A stretch of 64,000 nucleotides of DNA. It comes from Streptomyces humidus (GTDB taxonomy: Bacteria > Actinomycetota > Actinomycetes > Streptomycetales > Streptomycetaceae). Location: assembly GCF_014649655.1 (NCBI RefSeq), contig NZ_BMTL01000038.1, forward strand, positions 28,457 to 92,456, written 5' to 3'. Below are positions 59,557 through 64,000 of the stretch, one piece after another. Positions within the stretch are counted from its first letter, which is position 1. Every line of letters begins with the position of its first letter. The notes beneath the pieces were generated by a model, which ran no database searches, was not told the origin of the DNA, and worked only from the letters and a program-made list of their open reading frames with translations. A program made the position numbers and the translations under genes.

Positions 59557-60237
59557 ATGCAGGGGACCCAGCCGCCGACGTCGCCCGCCGCCTACACCCC
59601 GACCGACCGCACGATCCCCACCCGGGCGGCCCAGAAGGCGTCCTACGACAGGGAACTGGTGCACTCGATACTCGACGAGGGCTATGTGTGCCACCTCGGC
59701 TTCATCCGCGGCGGCGCGCCGGTCGTGCTGCCGACGCTCTACGCCCGGGTCGGCGAGACGCTCTACGTGCACGGCTCGACGGGCTCGCGCCCGCTGCGGA
59801 TGACGGGACAGGCCGACCCGGGACTGCCGGTCTGCCTGACGGTGACGCACGTCGACGGTCTGGTGCTGGCCCGCTCGGCCTTCCACCACTCGGTCAACTA
59901 CCGCTCGGTGGTGGTGCACGGCACCGCGTACGACGTGGCGGACCCGCGGGAGAAGCGCGCCGCGCTCGACGCCCTGGTCGACCAGGTCGTCCCGGGCCGG
60001 GCCGCCGACTCGCGCCCCGCGAACCGCAAGGAGCTGGCGGCGACCGCGGTGATCCGCCTCGACCTCGGCGAGGTCTCGGCCAAGACCCGCACCGGAGGCG
60101 TGAACGACGAGCCCGAGGACCTCGCCCTCCCCCACTGGGCCGGCGTGGTCCCGCTGCGCAAGGGCTACGACGCCCCCGTCCCGGAGGCCGACCTCGCGCC
60201 CGGCGCCGAACTCCCCGGCTACCTCGCGGCGCTGTGA
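59557..60237 (+). CDS. Pyridoxamine 5'-phosphate oxidase-like FMN-binding protein
   Basis: 226 residues of the PNPOx_2-like family: YDRELVHSILDEGYVCHLGF, then VVLPTLYARVGETLYVHGST GSRPLRM, VDGLVLARSAFHHSVNYRSV VVHGTAYDV and KTRTGGVNDEPEDLALPHWA GVVPL. I chose the ATG at 59557 because GGAG stands six bases before it; ATG 59545, directly after the palindrome, would add four residues. The divergent MocR regulator is its likely controller. Function in B6 or flavin-linked detoxification is inferred. Confidence 0.85.
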   Translation: MQGTQPPTSPAAYTPTDRTIPTRAAQKASYDRELVHSILDEGYVCHLGFIRGGAPVVLPTLYARVGETLYVHGSTGSRPLRMTGQADPGLPVCLTVTHVDGLVLARSAFHHSVNYRSVVVHGTAYDVADPREKRAALDALVDQVVPGRAADSRPANRKELAATAVIRLDLGEVSAKTRTGGVNDEPEDLALPHWAGVVPLRKGYDAPVPEADLAPGAELPGYLAAL

Positions 60238-60310
60238 TGCCGGTCCACGCCTGAGGTGCCGCACGACGACACGGAGGCGTCGGGACAAAGCCGGTCCCGC
60301 ACGCCGTCGG

Positions 60311-60336
60311 CGGGCGGCCCGTCGACGGGCCGCCCG
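60311..60336. terminator. 26-bp perfect palindrome, bidirectional terminator
   Basis: CGGGCGGCCCGTC and its exact complement, between convergent genes. Confidence 0.75.
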
Positions 60337-60370
60337 GAGAGCCGCCGTCGGGGCAGCTCCCGCGTACCGC

Positions 60371-61375
60371 CTACAGGACCGTTCCGCGTGCGGACAGCTC
60401 CCGTTCGGGGCTGCCGGCGGCCACCGGCTCCGGCGAACCCTCGGCGGGCGTGGACGACTGGGCGATGAACGCGCCGAGGAGCACGACCGCCCCGCCGGCG
60501 ATCTGCGGGGCCGAGAGGTGCTCGCCGAGCAGCACCCACGCCAGGACGGCCGCGATGACCGCCTCAAGACAGGCCACCACTCCGGCGACCTGTGGGGAGA
60601 GCCGGCGCACGGAGACCACGCCGGTGACGTACGCGAGGACCGTCGCGAGCAGCACGATCCAGACGAGCAGCAGCCAGGCGGGCGCCTCGGAGCCGTTCAT
60701 GTCGGCGGTGTGCGCGAGCACGGACCAGTCCGTTCCCCAGGGGCGCGCGACGACGGTCAGCACGACGGCGCCCACGAGGAGGCCGTGGGCGATGACCCCG
60801 AGCGGGTCGGGAACGTCGTCGCCGGAGTCGCCGCCCTGGGCGGAGAGGACGAAGTACCCGACCTGACAGCAGGCGGCCGCCAGCGCGAGCAGCAGCCCGA
60901 GGGCGTCGAAGCCCAGCCCCGCCCAGATCTCGACCACACAGGCCAGTCCGCCCACGGCCAGGACGACGCCGAGCGCGGCGGCCCGTGTCACCGGCCGTCG
61001 CTGCACGAAGCGCACCCAGCCCAGCACCAGGGCGGGGGCGAGGTACTCCACGAGCAGGGCGACCCCTACGGGGATCCGGGATATCGCGGCGAAGTAGAAC
61101 GCCTGCACTCCGGCCACGCCCAGCAGACCGAAGCCGGCGAGCAGCGCGGGCCTGCTGCGCACCAGCGCGCGGTGGCGCACGGCGAGCGGCAGCATCACCA
61201 GCGCCGCGCCGGTCACCCGCAGCCACACCACATGCAGGGGGGCGAGGCCCGCATCGATCAGCGGTTTCGCCGCGACACCGGATCCGCCGAAGGCGACAGC
61301 CGACCCGACCGCGAGAGCGAGCCCGATGCCCCTTCCGCGGTCACCCTGGTTGCTCACAGAGGTACGCACCGCCAC
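60371..61375 (-). CDS. EamA/DMT-family transporter
   Basis: 334 residues from a GTG start without an obvious ribosome site. Ten hydrophobic segments are seen, for example GIGLALAVGSAVAFGGSGVA, AAALGVVLAVGGLACVVEIW, ALGLLLALAAACCQVGYFVL and LLVWIVLLATVLAYVTGVVS. The second repeat ends in LLGEHLSAPQIAGGAVVLLG, the usual EamA GE motif. A short Glu/Ser-rich tail is cytoplasmic. Substrate unknown, probably an amino acid or metabolite efflux pump. Unlike the other EamA gene it has no divergent regulator. Confidence 0.9.
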   Translation of the reverse strand: MAVRTSVSNQGDRGRGIGLALAVGSAVAFGGSGVAAKPLIDAGLAPLHVVWLRVTGAALVMLPLAVRHRALVRSRPALLAGFGLLGVAGVQAFYFAAISRIPVGVALLVEYLAPALVLGWVRFVQRRPVTRAAALGVVLAVGGLACVVEIWAGLGFDALGLLLALAAACCQVGYFVLSAQGGDSGDDVPDPLGVIAHGLLVGAVVLTVVARPWGTDWSVLAHTADMNGSEAPAWLLLVWIVLLATVLAYVTGVVSVRRLSPQVAGVVACLEAVIAAVLAWVLLGEHLSAPQIAGGAVVLLGAFIAQSSTPAEGSPEPVAAGSPERELSARGTVL

Positions 61376-61489
61376 ATGATGACAGGCGGCGACAGGAGCT
61401 TCACCTCCGTTGACACCTGTCTCACCGGCCGGACGTCGCGGGCGGGGCGGTGCCGCCCGACAGACGGATCCGTCGCGCGGGAGGGCCGC

Positions 61490-62125
61490 TCAACAGGAGG
61501 GACCGCCGCCTTCGAGGCATGCCTCGCGATCCTGAGGGCCGTCGTCCCTGCGGGTCCGCAGCGCGTGCACGTCGACCCCGGCGCGGGTGAGGACCTCGAC
61601 CGCCCGGGCCTGCGGGTGCGCGACCATCGCCGCGAGCAGGTCGACGCCACGGGCCGGCCCGCCCGTGCGCCGGGCGGCCTCCGCGCGCGCCTGCTCCAGC
61701 GCGGCCGAGGCCAGCGGGGACAGCCCCTCGACGACCGTCACGGCGGGCGCCCCGTCCGAGTCCGCGGGGTCCGCCGCCAGGGACGTCCGGCCGGGAGGGG
61801 CGACGGCCGTGACGGCGGGCACGGCGCCGGAGTCCTCGACGCCGCCCTGCCAGCGCAGCCCGTACCCGATGCTGCGCTGGACGAGGTAGCCGAGCAGCCG
61901 GGCGAGCTGGGGGCCGCCGTCGAAGGCGGCGCGGACCTGGGGGTCGTGTTCCAGGAGGGAGTGCAGCAGATGGGCGGTGTCGACCTGCCGGTCCCCGTCG
62001 CGCACCGCCCGGCGGCGGGCGGCGGCGAGCGCCGCCGCGGCCTCGGCGCCGAGCCCGGGGACGTCGCCCGTGCCGTGCGGCGCCGCCCGGTCACGCGGCG
62101 ACTGCCAGGGGATACGGGGTTGCAC
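61490..62125 (-). CDS. Clp N-terminal-domain protein
   Basis: 211 residues with two Clp_N-like repeats: LGAEAAAALAAARRRAVRDG DRQVDTAHLLHSLLEHDPQV, and later LSPLASAALEQARAEAARRT GGPARGVDLLAAMVAHPQAR. No AAA module follows, so it is not a chaperone but may be an adaptor or regulator of Clp protease. A variable Val/Ala/Pro linker joins the repeats. Streptomyces encode several such orphan Clp_N proteins. Confidence 0.85.
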   Translation of the reverse strand: MQPRIPWQSPRDRAAPHGTGDVPGLGAEAAAALAAARRRAVRDGDRQVDTAHLLHSLLEHDPQVRAAFDGGPQLARLLGYLVQRSIGYGLRWQGGVEDSGAVPAVTAVAPPGRTSLAADPADSDGAPAVTVVEGLSPLASAALEQARAEAARRTGGPARGVDLLAAMVAHPQARAVEVLTRAGVDVHALRTRRDDGPQDREACLEGGGPSC

Positions 62126-62351
62126 GTGCCCATCCCATCAGGCCCCGCCGGGTGCCGGCGTCCCCGGCAGGAAGCATCTTCGCGTCCCACGCAGAGCGGA
62201 GCAGGGCCGCCGGAATCTCCTCCTTGCGGATGAGATCAGGCCGATTCCCCGACGGGACGCGCCGCCTTGCCGCACGCCCCTCGGTCGACCGAGCCGAGCC
62301 CGTACGTCTCCCGCGGGCATGGTGAGCCGGCGGGGATCCGGAGGGCCGGAC

Positions 62352-62384
62352 GGAAGGCGGGAGGAAGGCGGGAGGAAGGCGGGA
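62352..62384 (+). repeat. Three tandem copies of GGAAGGCGGGA
   Basis: Perfect 11-bp repeats in the 438-bp gap (62126-62563) between the Clp_N and SRPBCC genes. The rest of that gap shows no gene. Confidence 0.9.
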
Positions 62385-62472
62385 CGGAGGGTGAGGCGAA
62401 GGGTGGGACCATGGGGGCGCGGGCGGTGCAAAGGGCGGAGCGGCGCGGGGCGGCTCCCACCCGGTGCACTTC

Positions 62473-62487
62473 CTGACGGTTCGTCAG
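62473..62487. promoter_or_regulatory. CTGACG-GTT-CGTCAG inverted repeat
   Basis: A perfect six-base inverted repeat 77 bp upstream of the SRPBCC gene, next to TATTGAAT. Resembles a TetR-type operator in its promoter. Confidence 0.65.
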
Positions 62488-62563
62488 TATTGAATGTTCG
62501 ACCGTCCGGGGTTACGTTCCGCGACACCGCAGCCGGAGCTGCCCGAGACGAAGAGGTGGTCGC

Positions 62564-62992
62564 ATGGCCGAAGTCAGCGCGGAGGCACGGATCCAGGCGC
62601 CGGCCGAGAAGGTGTGGGCCCAGCTCACCGACTGGCCGGCGTACGGGGAGTGGAACGCGACCCACACCAACTTCCCGAAGGGCGGCCCCGCGTCTCTCGA
62701 ACCGGGCGCGACCTTCCTGGAGAACATGAAGCTCATGGGCTTCCCGGCCGAGGTCGAGTGGACCGTGGCGGAGCTCGAGCCGGCCCGGTTGCTCGTCATC
62801 CGCGGCAAGGGGCCGATGGCCGTGTCCGTGGCCACCCGCTACACCCTGACCCCCGACGGCGACGCCACGACGGTCCGCATCGACGGCGAGTTCACCGGCG
62901 CGGCCGTGTCGCTGATGGCGGGCAAGCTCAAGGACTCGGGGACGGCCGCCCTGAACGAGTCGCTGCGCAAGCTGGGCGCGCTGGTGACCTGA
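62564..62992 (+). CDS. SRPBCC-family protein (Rv0910-like)
   Basis: 142 residues with the START/Bet v1-like fold: AEVSAEARIQAPAEKVWAQL TDWPAYGEWNATHTNFP, then FLENMKLMGFPAEVEWTVAE and TRYTLTPDGDATTVRIDGEF. The last helix is LKDSGTAALNESLRKLGALV. Relatives in mycobacteria (Rv0910) are described as toxins of a TA pair, while most act as lipid or polyketide binders. No antitoxin gene is adjacent, so a ligand-binding role is more likely here. AGAGGTGG precedes the ATG. Confidence 0.85.
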   Translation: MAEVSAEARIQAPAEKVWAQLTDWPAYGEWNATHTNFPKGGPASLEPGATFLENMKLMGFPAEVEWTVAELEPARLLVIRGKGPMAVSVATRYTLTPDGDATTVRIDGEFTGAAVSLMAGKLKDSGTAALNESLRKLGALVT

Positions 62993-63045
62993 GCGCGGCC
63001 CGGAGCACCGGCCCGGTATCACGCAGTGCGCCCGCCGCACACGAG

Positions 63046-63075
63046 GGCGCCCCGCGGCCGATGCCGCGGAGCGCC
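63046..63075. terminator. Bidirectional hairpin terminator
   Basis: GGCGCCCCGCGG and CCGCGGAGCGCC (one mismatch) between convergent SRPBCC and PadR genes. Confidence 0.7.
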
Positions 63076-63107
63076 TTCCTCGTCGTAACCCTGTCCCACC
63101 CGTCGGC

Positions 63108-63740
63108 TCAGTCCTCGTCGGCCAGGATCAGGTACAGCTTCTTGCGGGACTCGTTGATGACGGCCAGGGCCTTCTCCCGCTGCTCCTTGCTGCCGGTCTT
63201 CCAGACCTGCCCGAAGGCCTCCATCAGACCGAAGCCGGCCTGACGGATCTCGCCGAGAGCCTCCCAGTCGACCCCGCGCGCGGCCTCCTCCCAGGGAGCG
63301 TCCGGGCCCTCCCCGGCGGCCGCGCGACCTTCCTCGGTGAGCGAGAACAGCTTCTTGCCCCCATCGCTCTCGCTGCTGATCAGACCCTCGTCCTCCAGCA
63401 GCTGAAGGGTCGGGTACACCGAGCCCGGGCTGGGCTTCCACGCCCCGCCGCTGCGCTCGGCGATCTCCTGGATCATCTCGTAGCCGTGCATGGGCCGGTC
63501 CTTGAGCAGGGCCAGGATCGAGGCCCGTACGTCGCCGCGCCGCGCCCTCCCCCTGGGTCCGCCACGCCCTCGCCCACCCCAGGGTCCGGGGCCGAAGCCC
63601 GGACCCCCGAAGCCGAAGCCGGGACCGCCGGGGCCGCCCGGGCCGAAGGGCCCGAAGGCCGCACGCCGCCCCTCGAAGCCGCCGCGTCCGCGCCGGGGGC
63701 CGCCCTGTCCATGTCCACGCTCGAAACCATGGGTACGCAT
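63108..63740 (-). CDS. PadR-family regulator with Gly/Phe/Arg-rich N-terminal extension
   Basis: 210 residues. The first 65 or so are low complexity, made of GRGG, GPGG and FGFGGPG units, then RRGDVRASILALLKDRPMHG, YEMIQEIAERSGGAWKPSPG SVYPTLQLLEDEGLI is the PadR winged helix, with the helical C-terminal dimerisation domain after it. The ATG at 63740 is preceded by AAGGAG. PadR proteins usually repress their own gene and an efflux or stress gene; the nearby ATCGTTGA...TCAACGAT and CGATATATCG palindromes fit autoregulation. Confidence 0.9.
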   Translation of the reverse strand: MRTHGFERGHGQGGPRRGRGGFEGRRAAFGPFGPGGPGGPGFGFGGPGFGPGPWGGRGRGGPRGRARRGDVRASILALLKDRPMHGYEMIQEIAERSGGAWKPSPGSVYPTLQLLEDEGLISSESDGGKKLFSLTEEGRAAAGEGPDAPWEEAARGVDWEALGEIRQAGFGLMEAFGQVWKTGSKEQREKALAVINESRKKLYLILADED

Positions 63741-63761
63741 CGCACACCACTCCTTCATTCC

Positions 63762-63797
63762 ATCGTTGATCTGTCGCGATGCGTCAACGATATATCG
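63762..63797. promoter_or_regulatory. PadR operator candidate
   Basis: ATCGTTGA (63762-63769) and TCAACGAT (63784-63791) form an inverted repeat, continued by the palindrome CGATATATCG (63788-63797), directly upstream of padR. Confidence 0.7.
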
Positions 63798-63907
63798 GAA
63801 GAGTCCGCTCGACAAGGCCTCGCCGGAGTCTTCACTGTCCCGTCTCACTCAATCGAGTCGTTTTCTCAACGAACCGAGTCGTTCGGGCTTCTGTCTCAGC
63901 GAACCTA

Positions 63908-64000
63908 GGGCCTGTCTGGAGTTGTGATCAAGGCTGCGATCCGAGGTATCGGATCCAGAGGAGGCCGGCGCATAATTCGAGTCCGGCCTGGTAGCTTTCA
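63908..64000 (-). mobile_element. Probable end of an IS5-like insertion sequence
   Basis: GGGCCTGTCTGG at 63908 looks like the terminal repeat of Streptomyces IS elements. The minus strand ends an ORF with ESYQAGLELCAGLLWIRYLG SQP and TGA (63930-63928), in the style of a DDE transposase C-terminus. The element runs out of the window. Confidence 0.45.

Noticed and set aside
62564..62992. Toxin of a toxin-antitoxin pair, as sometimes annotated for Rv0910
   Set aside because: No partner antitoxin gene on either side; the fold is a general ligand-binding one.

Overview
The window is high-GC (about 70%) actinobacterial DNA, almost certainly from a Streptomyces chromosome. Codon use has the strong third-position G/C bias of that group. 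The right half holds familiar Streptomyces core genes (apolipoprotein N-acyltransferase, uracil-DNA glycosylase, a tandem SDR/FabG pair, Rieske lipoprotein, MocR and PadR regulators). No tRNA, rRNA or CRISPR array was seen.

Layout. (1) 1-9,211: an acyl-CoA/aromatic catabolism district that is partly alive (class III CoA transferase, ferredoxin reductase, gamma-carbonic-anhydrase-like hexapeptide protein, meta-cleavage-type alpha/beta hydrolase, nitroreductase, etfB-etfA) and partly dead (a chimeric dehydrogenase/ABC-ATPase remnant, a PaaI-type thioesterase shard, a frameshifted enoyl-CoA hydratase). (2) 9,285-20,345: a gene graveyard. It holds an IS1380-type transposase scrap, a PucR regulator tail, a broken carboxyltransferase-HAD-bioY cassette, a frameshifted 2OG-Fe(II) oxygenase, a KAP-family P-loop NTPase with decayed ends, a HAD-IIIA phosphatase remnant, AbfB, fumarylacetoacetase and CoA-transferase shards, the 3' part of a group II intron with domains V and VI still visible, and a LysR tail. 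(3) 20,426-39,164: an intact catabolic island of 16 genes bracketed by a 19-bp direct repeat (20,327 and 39,528). (4) 39,566-43,270: a second decayed patch with an ArsR-type regulator tail, a broken HNH-RAMA protein, an intact AAA ATPase/PD-(D/E)XK protein, a tyrosine-recombinase remnant, and the last 40 or so codons of uppP. (5) 43,300-63,800: ordinary, intact Streptomyces genes with clear terminators between convergent pairs. The final 90 bases look like the end of an insertion sequence.

How the island seems to work. A divergent promoter at 27,286-27,426 carries two TGTAA-N-TTACA operators, and a TetR regulator is the third gene of the right-hand unit. To the right are a cytochrome P450, an acyl-CoA ligase and the TetR. 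To the left is a seven-gene unit: an FMN/2Fe-2S reductase, an alcohol-type SDR, an aldehyde dehydrogenase, an SCP2-like lipid-binding protein, an acyl-CoA dehydrogenase, an HSD10-like 3-hydroxyacyl-CoA dehydrogenase and an alpha-methylacyl-CoA racemase. Further right, a second divergent promoter with a different palindrome drives enoyl-CoA hydratase plus a nitronate-monooxygenase-like flavoprotein one way and thiolase plus FadB the other. Two more acyl-CoA dehydrogenases close the island. Together these give a plausible route: terminal hydroxylation, alcohol to aldehyde to acid, CoA activation, 2-methyl epimerisation, then beta-oxidation of a methyl-branched lipid such as an isoprenoid or steroid side chain. 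The substrate is inferred, not shown.

Limits: all calls come from reading the sequence and remembered family motifs. No database search was run. Several frameshifts could be sequencing errors, although their clustering with truncations argues for real decay.
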